Notes: generated from the letters alone by a model not told the origin. A stretch of DNA of 5,412 nucleotides from JBIIUJ01 sp044340025 (GCA_044340025.1 JBIIUJ010000158.1:1-5412), one strand, 5' to 3'; positions 1-5,412 are shown, numbered from the stretch's first letter. Program-made: numbers and translations.

Positions 1-490
1 CTTCGGCGACGCCCTCCTCCTGGAAATAGACCTGGTAGAAGAAGCGCCCGCGGGCGGTGAACAATTGGCTGACAAGATCGATGAAGGGCAAGGGGCCGCG
101 CCCCAGATAGGGCACCGAAAGGGCGGCGACCGCGCCCACGCGCTGGGGGTGGGCGAGCGCCGTGTTCCAGACGATGGAGGCGCCCCAGTCGTGTCCGATC
201 AGGATGGCGGGGCGATCGGGCTGAAGCGCGCCGGCCACGCCGGCCACGTCCCCCGCGAGCGCCTCCATCGCATAATCTTCCACATTCAGGGGCTTGTCCG
301 AGCCGCCATAGCCGCGCACGTCGATGGCGCAGACCCGATAGCCGGCGGCGGCCAGCGGCCCGATCTGATGACGCCAGGAATACCAGCTCTCGGGAAAGCC
401 ATGCACCAGCACGACGAGCGGGCCCTCGCCCTCCACGACGGCGCGCAGGCGCACGCCGTTGGTCTCGATCCAGCAATAGTCTGGCGTCAT
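1..490 (-). CDS. Soluble epoxide hydrolase (alpha/beta-hydrolase fold), N-terminal 163 residues only
   Basis: This is the N-terminal half of an alpha/beta-hydrolase of the epoxide hydrolase group, cut by the left window edge. Seen: the oxyanion-hole motif HGFPESW at residues 30-36, DVRGYGGSDKP at 57-67, and the nucleophile elbow GHDWGA at 99-104, where D101 is the expected nucleophile that forms the alkyl-enzyme ester. FYQVYFQEEGVAE near residues 151-163 matches the start of the cap domain; by recalled similarity to mammalian soluble epoxide hydrolase, Y152 is a candidate epoxide-polarising tyrosine. The second cap tyrosine, the catalytic acid and the histidine lie beyond the edge, so activity cannot be fully judged. 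Family members are usually about 300-330 residues, so roughly half is present. There is no signal peptide, so it is probably cytoplasmic and hydrolyses epoxides to diols. A haloalkane dehalogenase is a less likely alternative, because HGFPESWYSWRHQ is typical of epoxide hydrolases. The start overlaps the upstream protease stop as ATGA, and a GGAGGG sits about 12 nt upstream, inside the protease gene. Confidence 0.93.
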   Translation of the reverse strand, partial: MTPDYCWIETNGVRLRAVVEGEGPLVVLVHGFPESWYSWRHQIGPLAAAGYRVCAIDVRGYGGSDKPLNVEDYAMEALAGDVAGVAGALQPDRPAILIGHDWGASIVWNTALAHPQRVGAVAALSVPYLGRGPLPFIDLVSQLFTARGRFFYQVYFQEEGVAE

Positions 491-1368
491 GGGGCGCTCG
501 CGCCCTCCGCCACAAGGATGGGCGCCGTGCGCAAGGCGCCGGCGGCGTAGTCGAGCACGAAGCGGCCGCCTTCCAGAGCATCCATGCCTAGGATGAGGCC
601 CGGCGCTTCGTCCCAGCCGAGATCGGCAAACAGTGGCGCGGGCGCCGCTGTGAGCGCCACCTGCGCCACATGGCCGGCGATTGCGAGTTCCGCCGGCAGG
701 CAGGCGCGCGCAGCGATACGGCCGCCTTCGCTCCCGGCAAGGCTGGACGATGGCGCCCCGCACGAGAGGCGCGCGGCCAGCGCGGGATTGGCCACCGACC
801 GGGCCGCGCCAGTGTCCAGCAGCGCCCGGACCGGCGCGCCATTGACCGTGAGCGTCAGCCGCACAAGGCCGTTGGCCATCACCTCCACGGGCGCGGCCGC
901 CCAGCCCACGCTCGCAGCGGGCGCGGCGGCATGCAACACCACCATGTCCCGGCGGAAATCGAACTCCGGCGCGCCTGTGCGCAACACGTCTGCGCCGATG
1001 ACGCCATCGGCTTCCGCAACCGACAGGCCCGGCGCGTCGCGCGCCGCGACCTGGCGGCCGCCCAATGCGAGGCGCGGCACCCGAAACACGGGGGCGGCGA
1101 GCGTGCCTGACACCCCGCGCAGAAGCGCCACCCGATCGCGCGAAGCCGCCACCGCCAGCCGTTCGGCCCCGCCGATGGACAGAGCCGTGCGCGTCGCGCC
1201 GGTATCCAGGATCATGCGCAGAGCCCCTGCTTCCGCGCGGGCGTCGGCAATCATGCGCCCGTCTGCAAGCCGGGAAAGGGCGATCGCTTCCGCCGCTACA
1301 GACGGGGTCGCCCAAAGCGCGAGCGCGCCTGCCAGAAAAAGGCCTGAACCCGGCCAGGTCGCCCGCAT
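487..1368 (-). CDS. Exported retropepsin-like aspartyl protease with two tandem catalytic halves
   Basis: A 293-residue predicted periplasmic or secreted aspartic protease. Seen: a signal peptide (R2, hydrophobic residues about 9-20, cleavage likely after SVA or SVAA near residue 25-26). Two repeated halves follow. The first has ILDTGAT with D55 and the hydrophobic-hydrophobic-Gly strand GVIGADVL at 122-129. The second has LLDTGAA with D185 and GLILGMDAL at 257-265. Both halves thus carry the Asp-Thr-Gly loop and the partner Gly motif of the retropepsin fold, so one chain could form the two-aspartate active site that retroviral proteases build by dimerising. The only cysteines, C203 and C223, are both in the second half and could form a disulfide in the periplasm. 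The substrate is unknown. Caulobacter PerP is a known precedent for a periplasmic retropepsin-like protease, but I cannot show orthology. The ATG at 1366-1368 has AGGAGG 4 nt upstream. It is the first gene of a pair with the epoxide hydrolase and is divergent from the peptide transporter. Confidence 0.9.
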   Translation of the reverse strand: MRATWPGSGLFLAGALALWATPSVAAEAIALSRLADGRMIADARAEAGALRMILDTGATRTALSIGGAERLAVAASRDRVALLRGVSGTLAAPVFRVPRLALGGRQVAARDAPGLSVAEADGVIGADVLRTGAPEFDFRRDMVVLHAAAPAASVGWAAAPVEVMANGLVRLTLTVNGAPVRALLDTGAARSVANPALAARLSCGAPSSSLAGSEGGRIAARACLPAELAIAGHVAQVALTAAPAPLFADLGWDEAPGLILGMDALEGGRFVLDYAAGALRTAPILVAEGASAP

Positions 1369-1372
1369 GGGG

Positions 1373-1378
1373 CCTCCT
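1373..1378 (-). promoter_or_regulatory. Ribosome binding site of the aspartyl protease
   Basis: AGGAGG on the minus strand, 4 nt before the ATG. It is a perfect anti-Shine-Dalgarno match with somewhat short spacing, and it supports the ATG at 1368 as the start that includes the signal peptide. Confidence 0.75.
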
Positions 1379-1481
1379 CATCCCTACGTCCGGGCGGTCT
1401 GTCGCCGCCTCGATTGCCGTAGCGTCACTGCGAAAGGGCCCAAGCGCAAGCGGAAATGCGCTGCAGCGTCGCCCTTGCCAG

Positions 1482-1499
1482 GATCACGGGCTCGTGATC
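1482..1499. promoter_or_regulatory. 18-bp palindrome upstream of the peptide transporter, candidate operator
   Basis: Perfect 7-bp arms GATCACG and CGTGATC separated by GGCT, ending 39 nt before the transporter ATG, in the divergent region between the protease and the transporter. A TTGCCA (1475-1480), five of six matches to a -35 box, lies just upstream, so the palindrome would fall in the promoter spacer; however, I see no good -10 at the proper distance. It could bind a dimeric regulator or form a short RNA hairpin in the leader. The regulator is not identifiable from this window. Confidence 0.4.
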
Positions 1500-1529
1500 G
1501 CCTGCCATCTGCGGGCCGAACAACACCCC

Positions 1530-1533
1530 GGAG
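1530..1533 (+). promoter_or_regulatory. Ribosome binding site of the POT transporter
   Basis: GGAG with 5 nt before the ATG at 1539. It decides the start. The open frame extends upstream to 1065, but the upstream residues are Arg/Pro-rich and antisense to the protease gene, and an in-frame GTG at 1494 has no ribosome binding site. Confidence 0.65.
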
Positions 1534-1538
1534 CAGGC

Positions 1539-3299
1539 ATGAACATCGTCTTTGTCGCGGGCGCGCTGATCACGCTGGTCACGATGGCCATTGTGGCGGT
1601 GCAGCTACGCAGCCACCCGAGGGGGCTGATCATCCTGTTCTTCGCCGAGATGTGGGAGCGGTTTTCCTACTACGGCATGCGCGGCCTGCTGGTGTTCTTC
1701 ATGACCCAGCACTTCCTGTTTTCGGATGGGGAGGCGGCGCGCCAGTACGGCGCCTATACGAGCCTTGTGTATCTCCTGCCGCTCATCGGCGGATTGCTTG
1801 CCGACCGCTTTCTCGGCACGCGCAAGGCGATCGCGTTCGGCGCGCTGCTCCTGGTGGCCGGCCACGCGACCATGGCGATCGAAGGCCGGCCCGCGACACA
1901 GGTCCTGACCTATCAGGGCGCGTCTTATGAGTTCGTCGTCGAAGGCAGGGCGGATGGGCGCACCGTCCAGCTGCAGGTGGGCGAGTCGCGCTACGACTAC
2001 GGCCCAAGCCCGCAAGGCGGGCTGGAGATCAAGGGCCTCCCTTCGGATGCGCCTCTGCCCTCGATCCTCCCGCCGGACAGTTTCGAACTCTCGGTCAAGG
2101 ACCGCCAGCCCTTCTATGAGGGCGTTTTCTATCTCGCTTTGTCGCTCATCATTCTGGGGGTCGGGTATCTCAAGCCCAACATCTCCTCCATCGTCGGCCA
2201 GCTTTATCCCGAGGGCGATCCGCGCCGCGATCCGGGCTTCACGCTCTATTACTACGGGATCAATCTCGGGGCGTTCTGGGCGGCGATCCTGTGCGGCTGG
2301 CTGGGCCAGAACATCGGCTGGTGGGCGGGGTTTGGCGCAGCCGGGGTGGGCATGGCGCTGGGCTTTGTGGTCTTCGTGCTGGGCAAGCCGCTTCTGGAGG
2401 GCAAGGGCGAGCCGCCGGCGCCGGCGGCGCTGAAGGAGCCGTTGTTCGGCCCCATCAGCAAGGAGTGGGCGCTCTATCTCGCCACCATCCCGGCGATCTT
2501 CATCATCTATCTGCTCGTGCAGCGCAACGAGCTGGTGGGCCTGATGCTGATCGCCGCTTCGCTCGCCGTGATCGCGTTTTTCGCGCTGGAAATGGTGCGC
2601 AAATGCACGGCCGTGGAGCGCGCCCGTCTGATCCTCGCATTCATCCTGATTGCGGCCTCGGTTGTGTTCTGGACCCTGTTCGAGCAGGCCGGCACAAGCC
2701 TCAACCTCTTCGCAGAGCGCAACACCGACCTCTCCCTGCCGGGCGGGCAGGCCATGACGGCGGCCCAGACCCAGAGCTTCAATTCGGGCTTCATCCTGCT
2801 GCTCGTGCCGGTGTTTTCCGCCCTCTGGGCGTGGCTGGGCGCGCGCAACATGGACCCCAACCCGGTTTTGAAGTTCTCCCTCGCGCTGGTGCAGGTGGGC
2901 CTGTCGTTCCTGATCCTTGTCTGGGGAGCCAGCGTTGCAGACGCGCAGTTTCGCATCCCGCTGATGTTTCTGGCCGCAGCCTATCTGGTCCAGACCACGG
3001 GCGAGCTCTGCCTCAGCCCGGTGGGGCTCTCCTGGATGACCAAGCTGTCCACACCGACGCTGCTGTCCACGCTCATGGCGACGTGGTTCTTGTCCTCGTC
3101 CTGGGCGCAATATCTCGGCGGCTTCGTGGCCGAGGCCGCCGCCGTCGACACGATCGGCGGTCAGGTGCTCGATCCCGGGGCTGCGCTGCAAACCTATGTG
3201 ACGATCTTCGGCCAGCTCGGCTGGTGGACGATCGGCATCGGCATCGCGCTGGGGCTGGCGAGCCCGTTCCTGAAGAGGCTGGCGCACGGGGTGAAGTAG
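1539..3299 (+). CDS. Proton-dependent oligopeptide transporter, POT/PTR2 family of the MFS
   Basis: A 586-residue inner-membrane symporter expected to import di- and tripeptides with protons. Seen: the first POT signature FFAEMWERFSYYG (residues 34-46, with E37, E40 and R41 of ExxERFxYY), the cytoplasmic MFS loop GGLLADRFLG (84-93), the second signature around FYLALSLIILGVGYLKPN (197-214, with the conserved TM4 lysine K212), YYYGINLGA (237-245) in TM5, FWTLFEQAG (377-385) in TM7 and TGELCLSPVGL (487-497, with conserved E489) in TM10. Two extra helices between TM6 and TM7, at about 311-333 and 341-360, are normal for bacterial members. Two things are odd. A hydrophobic segment at about 2-22 precedes the usual N-terminus, which normally begins near HPRGL. 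Residues about 116-191, between TM3 and TM4, form a polar insertion rich in Thr, Gly, Tyr and charged residues that should face the periplasm. These make it longer than the usual 450-520 residues. Exact substrates cannot be read from the sequence; some POT members carry other compounds. Confidence 0.95.
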   Translation: MNIVFVAGALITLVTMAIVAVQLRSHPRGLIILFFAEMWERFSYYGMRGLLVFFMTQHFLFSDGEAARQYGAYTSLVYLLPLIGGLLADRFLGTRKAIAFGALLLVAGHATMAIEGRPATQVLTYQGASYEFVVEGRADGRTVQLQVGESRYDYGPSPQGGLEIKGLPSDAPLPSILPPDSFELSVKDRQPFYEGVFYLALSLIILGVGYLKPNISSIVGQLYPEGDPRRDPGFTLYYYGINLGAFWAAILCGWLGQNIGWWAGFGAAGVGMALGFVVFVLGKPLLEGKGEPPAPAALKEPLFGPISKEWALYLATIPAIFIIYLLVQRNELVGLMLIAASLAVIAFFALEMVRKCTAVERARLILAFILIAASVVFWTLFEQAGTSLNLFAERNTDLSLPGGQAMTAAQTQSFNSGFILLLVPVFSALWAWLGARNMDPNPVLKFSLALVQVGLSFLILVWGASVADAQFRIPLMFLAAAYLVQTTGELCLSPVGLSWMTKLSTPTLLSTLMATWFLSSSWAQYLGGFVAEAAAVDTIGGQVLDPGAALQTYVTIFGQLGWWTIGIGIALGLASPFLKRLAHGVK

Positions 3300-3311
3300 G
3301 GGCTCGGGCGG

Positions 3312-3409
3312 CCCGTCATCCCGGAAACCGCAAAGCGGTTATCCGGGACCTGCCGAAGAATGTCCTGCCTAAGGTCCCGGCTCTCGCTTTGCTCGGCCGG
3401 GATGACGGG
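3312..3409. repeat. 98-bp long inverted repeat between convergent genes, likely a dispersed palindromic element
   Basis: The outer arms are perfect over 13 bp (CCCGTCATCCCGG at 3312-3324, its complement at 3397-3409). Further in, GCAAAGCG (3330-3337) pairs with CGCTTTGC (3385-3392) and CCGGGACC (3343-3350) pairs with GGTCCCGG (3373-3380). The arms of 39 and 37 nt therefore form one long imperfect stem around a 22-nt loop. Each arm can also fold by itself: the left has AACCGC-AAA-GCGGTT flanked by CCCGG/CCGGG (3320-3347), and the right has CCCGGC/GCCGGG (3376-3401). It starts 12 nt after the transporter stop and ends 3 nt before the gatB stop. From memory, elements starting GTCATCCCGG and ending CCGGGATGAC are scattered between genes in many alphaproteobacterial genomes; that is recollection, not a search. 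It may act as a two-way transcription end or RNA-stabilising structure, although there is no T-tract. Confidence 0.8.
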
Positions 3410-3412
3410 AGA

Positions 3413-4894
3413 TCACACGCCCAGCTTCGCCTTCAGGATGTCGTTGACCACGCCCGGATTGGCCTTGCCGGCCATGGCCTTCATCACCTGACCGACCCAC
3501 CAGCCGAAGGCTTTGGGCTTTTCCTTCACTTCGGCGACCTTGTCAGGGTTGTCTGCGATCAGCGCATCGATGGCGGCTTCGATCGCGCCGGTGTCGGAGA
3601 CCTGACGCAGGCCCTCGCGCTCCACGATCGCGGCCGGCGCATCGCCCGTCTCGACCATGATCGAAAAGACCTTCTTGGCGATGGCGCCGGAGATCGTGCC
3701 ATCAGTGATGAGGCCCACGAGCGCGCCAAGATCGGCTGCCGAAACAGGGCTTTGGCCCAGATCCTTGCCCGCCTTGTTCAGCCAGCCGAACAGCTCCACC
3801 GTCATCCAGTTGGCGACGAGCTTGGGCTCGCGACCGCGAGCGGCCTCCTCGTAGAAGGCCGCTGCGTCGGCATCGGCCGTCAGCACGCCCGCGTCATAGG
3901 GCGAGAGGCCGAAATCGCGCATGAAGCGGCGCTTTTTCGCATCCGGCAGTTCGGGCAGGCTGGCGCGGATCTCCTCGATCCAGGCCTCGTCCAGCTCCAG
4001 GGGCAGCAGGTCCGGGTCAGGGAAATAGCGGTAATCCTGCGCGTCCTCCTTGGAGCGCATGGCGCGCGTCTCTCCGGTCTTGGGATCGAACAGGCGGGTT
4101 TCCTGCTGGATCACGCCGCCGTCTTCGAGAATCTCGATCTGGCGGCGGGCTTCGGCCTCCACCGCCATGGCGACGAATTTGGTGGAATTGACGTTCTTGA
4201 TCTCGCAGCGCGTGCCATAGGGGGCGCCCGGCTTGCGCACCGAGACGTTCACGTCGGCGCGCATGGAGCCTTCGTCCATGTTGCCGTCGCAGGTGCCAAG
4301 AGCGCGCACCAGCGCCCGCAGCTTCTTGAAATAGGCGGCAGCCTCGTCCGGGGTGCGAATGTCGGGCTTGGAGACGATCTCCATCAGCGCGCAGCCGGCG
4401 CGGTTGAGGTCCACGAAGGTGGCCTTCGGGTCCAGATCATGGATCGACTTGCCGGCGTCCTGTTCCAGATGCAGCCGCTCGATTCCGATTTCGATTGTGG
4501 CGCCGTCGTCGAGATCGACCTCCAGCACGCCTTCTCCCACGATCGGCTGCTGATACTGGCTGATCTGATAGCCCTGCGGCAGATCCGGATAGAAATAGTT
4601 CTTCCGGTCAAAACGCGAGACACGATTGATCTGCGCATTCAGGCCGAGCCCGGTCTTGATGGCCTGGGCGACGCAATGCCGGTTGATGACGGGCAGCATG
4701 CCGGGCATGGCCGCATCCACGAGGCTGACATGGGCGTTGGGCTCGCCGCCATAAGCTGCGCTGGCGCCGGAAAACAGCTTGGCGTTGGCCAGCACCTGGG
4801 CGTGCACCTCCAGGCCGACCACGACCTCCCACTCGCCGGTGAGGCCTTTGAGGCGATAGGGCTTGCGGGTGGTGGCGGTGGTCGCGGTGCTCAT
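3413..4894 (-). CDS. gatB: Aspartyl/glutamyl-tRNA amidotransferase subunit B (GatB)
   Basis: GatB is the kinase and tRNA-binding subunit of the cytoplasmic GatCAB complex, which uses ATP and ammonia (from GatA) to convert Glu-tRNA(Gln) to Gln-tRNA(Gln) and Asp-tRNA(Asn) to Asn-tRNA(Asn). Seen: VVVGLEVHAQ (24-33; E29 and H31 are in the expected Mg/ATP site), DRKNYFYPDLPQGYQISQYQ (96-115), the LHLEQDAGKS segment (141-150), the family signature VDLNRAGCALMEIVSKPD (161-178, with Ala where Pro is common), TCDGNMDEGSMRADVNVSV (201-219) and DYRYFPDPDLLP (277-288). The C-terminal helical and YqeY-like tail ends with FGWWVGQVMKA (463-473) and ANPGVVNDIL (478-487). At 493 residues it is full length and intact. 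The start is fixed: an in-frame TAG lies 9 nt upstream (4904-4906) and no other start codon lies between. There is no clear Shine-Dalgarno. No gatC or gatA adjoins it; the upstream neighbour is divergent, so gatB seems to be transcribed alone here. Confidence 0.98.
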   Translation of the reverse strand: MSTATTATTRKPYRLKGLTGEWEVVVGLEVHAQVLANAKLFSGASAAYGGEPNAHVSLVDAAMPGMLPVINRHCVAQAIKTGLGLNAQINRVSRFDRKNYFYPDLPQGYQISQYQQPIVGEGVLEVDLDDGATIEIGIERLHLEQDAGKSIHDLDPKATFVDLNRAGCALMEIVSKPDIRTPDEAAAYFKKLRALVRALGTCDGNMDEGSMRADVNVSVRKPGAPYGTRCEIKNVNSTKFVAMAVEAEARRQIEILEDGGVIQQETRLFDPKTGETRAMRSKEDAQDYRYFPDPDLLPLELDEAWIEEIRASLPELPDAKKRRFMRDFGLSPYDAGVLTADADAAAFYEEAARGREPKLVANWMTVELFGWLNKAGKDLGQSPVSAADLGALVGLITDGTISGAIAKKVFSIMVETGDAPAAIVEREGLRQVSDTGAIEAAIDALIADNPDKVAEVKEKPKAFGWWVGQVMKAMAGKANPGVVNDILKAKLGV

Positions 4895-4900
4895 GGCTGC

Positions 4901-4908
4901 GGTCTAGC
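4901..4908 (-). promoter_or_regulatory. Candidate -10 box of gatB, possible leaderless promoter
   Basis: GCTAGACC on the minus strand ends 6 nt before the gatB ATG. It matches seven of eight positions of the GCTANAWC -10 consensus I recall for Caulobacter housekeeping promoters. A convincing -35 at the usual spacing was not found: TTCACAG is close to TTGACGS but sits only 8 nt upstream. If it is real, transcription would begin at or next to the start codon, which fits the missing Shine-Dalgarno. Confidence 0.35.
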
Positions 4909-4942
4909 AAGCGGCGCTGTGAAACTGAAGCGCCCGGCGCGG

Positions 4943-4971
4943 TTGCGAGGGGCCACGCCTTGGGCGATAGA
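4943..4971 (+). promoter_or_regulatory. Candidate promoter of the DUF3297 gene
   Basis: TTGCGA (4943-4948) and GATAGA (4966-4971) are separated by 17 nt, an ideal spacing, with four and three matches to TTGACA and TATAAT. The -10-like box ends 7 nt before the ATG, so the mRNA would start at about the start codon. No Shine-Dalgarno precedes the ATG, which is consistent with leaderless translation. The match is modest and could occur by chance. Confidence 0.35.
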
Positions 4972-4978
4972 CCCGCCC

Positions 4979-5239
4979 ATGACCGACACGCCCCCCGACC
5001 GCCTCTCCGTCAATCCCCGCAGCCCCCATTATGACGAAGCCGCGCTCTCGCGCGATGTCGGCGTGCGCTTCAAGGGGGAGGAGCGCTCCAATGTGGAGGA
5101 ATACTGCGTCTCGGAAGGCTGGGTCCGCGTCGCGCTTGGCCTGAAGGTGGATCGCAAGGGCAATCCATTGACGGTGAAGTATACGGGCCCGGTGGAGGTC
5201 TGGTTCAAGAACCCGCCCTCGGAGGCTGACGAAGCCTGA
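4979..5239 (+). CDS. DUF3297 family small protein, function unknown
   Basis: An 86-residue soluble protein that I recognise as DUF3297 from RLSVNPRSPHYDE (8-20), NVEEYCVSEGWVRVA (38-52) and DRKGNPLTVK (58-67). These small proteins of roughly 80-90 residues are common in Proteobacteria, and no biochemical role is established that I know of. There is no signal peptide, no membrane segment and only one cysteine (C43). The acidic tail SEADEA is probably disordered. The open frame extends far upstream across the gatB antisense strand, but the protein proper begins at this ATG: the family's N-terminus starts with a similar M-S/T-D-T-P-P-D-R-L sequence, and the 84-bp divergent gap to gatB lies just before it. 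It is likely expressed from its own promoter. Function is not inferred. Confidence 0.9.
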   Translation: MTDTPPDRLSVNPRSPHYDEAALSRDVGVRFKGEERSNVEEYCVSEGWVRVALGLKVDRKGNPLTVKYTGPVEVWFKNPPSEADEA

Positions 5240-5240
5240 G

Positions 5241-5273
5241 CTGACTGGTCCGTCTGACCGGTCATGTGATAGG
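5241..5273 (+). promoter_or_regulatory. Palindrome and candidate promoter/operator of the antitoxin gene
   Basis: TGACTGGTC (5242-5250) and GACCGGTCA (5256-5264) are inverted around CGTCT, with eight of nine pairs matched and the ninth a T-G wobble. CTGACT (5241-5246) and TGTGAT (5265-5270), 18 nt apart, resemble -35 and -10 boxes, so the palindrome would overlap the promoter. An alternative -10, GATAGG (5268-5273), ends 8 nt before the ATG. Phd/YefM antitoxins are known to bind palindromes at their own promoter, which makes an autoregulatory operator a reasonable reading. A terminator for the DUF3297 gene is possible, but no T-run follows. Confidence 0.45.
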
Positions 5274-5281
5274 CTGCCCCC

Positions 5282-5412
5282 ATGCTGATCACAATGACCG
5301 CCACCGAATTCAAGGCGAAGTGCCTGGAGCTGATCGACAAGGTCGGCTCCGGCGAGATCGAGGGCGTGATCGTCACCAAGCGCGGCAAGGTCACGGCGCG
5401 GCTGGGGGCGGC
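5282..5412 (+). CDS. Phd/YefM-family antitoxin (type II toxin-antitoxin), N-terminal part only
   Basis: The first 43 residues of a prevent-host-death/YefM type antitoxin, cut by the right edge. Seen: MTATEFKAKCLELIDKV (5-21) followed by EIEGVIVTKRGKVTARL (25-41). This is the typical start of the family: a short beta strand and helix, then the VTKRGKxxARL strand-loop of the DNA-binding dimer domain. Full proteins are about 70-95 residues, with a C-terminal toxin-binding tail not visible here. The partner, often a PIN-domain (VapC-like) or RelE/Doc toxin, would be expected just downstream; neither it nor its type can be seen. The ATG at 5282 is preferred because AGG lies 8 nt upstream and the promoter-like sequence is close; a second in-frame ATG at 5294 gives an equally family-like MTATEF start. 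The palindrome upstream fits autoregulation. Confidence 0.85.
   Translation, partial: MLITMTATEFKAKCLELIDKVGSGEIEGVIVTKRGKVTARLGA

Noticed and set aside
65..550. 161-codon plus-strand open frame
   Set aside because: It is antisense to the epoxide hydrolase, whose minus-strand frame shows the HGFPE and GHDWGA motifs.
1443..1462. AGCGCA/TGCGCT inverted repeat
   Set aside because: Six-bp arms around 8 nt in GC-rich DNA are expected by chance.
1065..1538. Longer N-terminus for the transporter
   Set aside because: The added 158 residues are Arg/Pro-rich and mostly overlap the protease gene on the other strand. The ATG at 1539 has its own GGAG.
584..1930. 448-codon plus-strand open frame opposite the aspartyl protease
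   Set aside because: It is a low-complexity Ala/Arg/Ser/Pro translation antisense to a gene with a signal peptide and two DTGA motifs.
1605..3287. 560-codon minus-strand open frame opposite the transporter
   Set aside because: It is rich in Arg, Gln, Glu and His, the expected complement of a hydrophobic membrane-protein gene. It has no motif, and the plus-strand frame carries every POT signature.
3320..3347. Classical Rho-independent terminator for the transporter
   Set aside because: The hairpin is strong, but no T-run follows on either strand. It is better described as part of the larger inverted repeat.
2291..4978. Very long plus-strand open frame (about 980 codons in all) running opposite gatB into the DUF3297 gene
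   Set aside because: It is antisense to gatB and an alternative frame of the transporter. The translation is Arg/Gly/His-rich with no recognisable domain. Only the last 86 codons match a known family. GC-rich codon use keeps the reverse frame open.

Overview
The window is GC-rich and densely coded, with strong third-position G/C in every real gene. A gatB-type amidotransferase subunit, a DUF3297 protein, a retropepsin-like periplasmic protease and a CCCGTCATCCCGG-type intergenic palindrome together suggest an alphaproteobacterium. I favour the Caulobacterales/Maricaulales/Hyphomonadaceae side, but that is an inference from gene flavour and not a proven placement.

Layout. On the minus strand at the left edge are two translationally coupled genes. 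An exported aspartyl protease with two DTGA active-site motifs (487-1368) is followed, through an ATGA overlap, by a soluble epoxide hydrolase that runs off the window (1-490). A 170-bp divergent region (1369-1538) carries a Shine-Dalgarno sequence for each side and an 18-bp palindrome. Next, on the plus strand, is a proton-dependent oligopeptide (POT/PTR2) transporter (1539-3299) with an extra N-terminal hydrophobic helix and a periplasmic insertion of about 75 residues. It converges on gatB (3413-4894, minus), and the gap between the two genes is almost filled by a 98-bp long inverted repeat (3312-3409). gatB is divergent from a small DUF3297 gene (4979-5239, plus). Both starts lack a clear Shine-Dalgarno and have -10-like boxes 6-8 nt upstream, which suggests leaderless transcripts. 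The window ends in the first 43 codons of a Phd/YefM-family antitoxin (5282 onward), preceded by a near-perfect 23-bp palindrome that may be its operator.

How the genes work together. gatB is housekeeping: it is part of the GatCAB enzyme that makes Gln-tRNA(Gln) and/or Asn-tRNA(Asn). The transporter and the periplasmic protease could both belong to peptide handling at the cell envelope, since they sit back to back, but nothing in the sequence proves a shared pathway. The epoxide hydrolase is probably cytoplasmic and its link to the protease is unexplained. The antitoxin gene implies a toxin gene just beyond the right edge. I do not see a clear new multi-gene system. The most unusual items are the transporter's additions, the double retropepsin protease, the 98-bp palindrome and the antitoxin-proximal palindrome.
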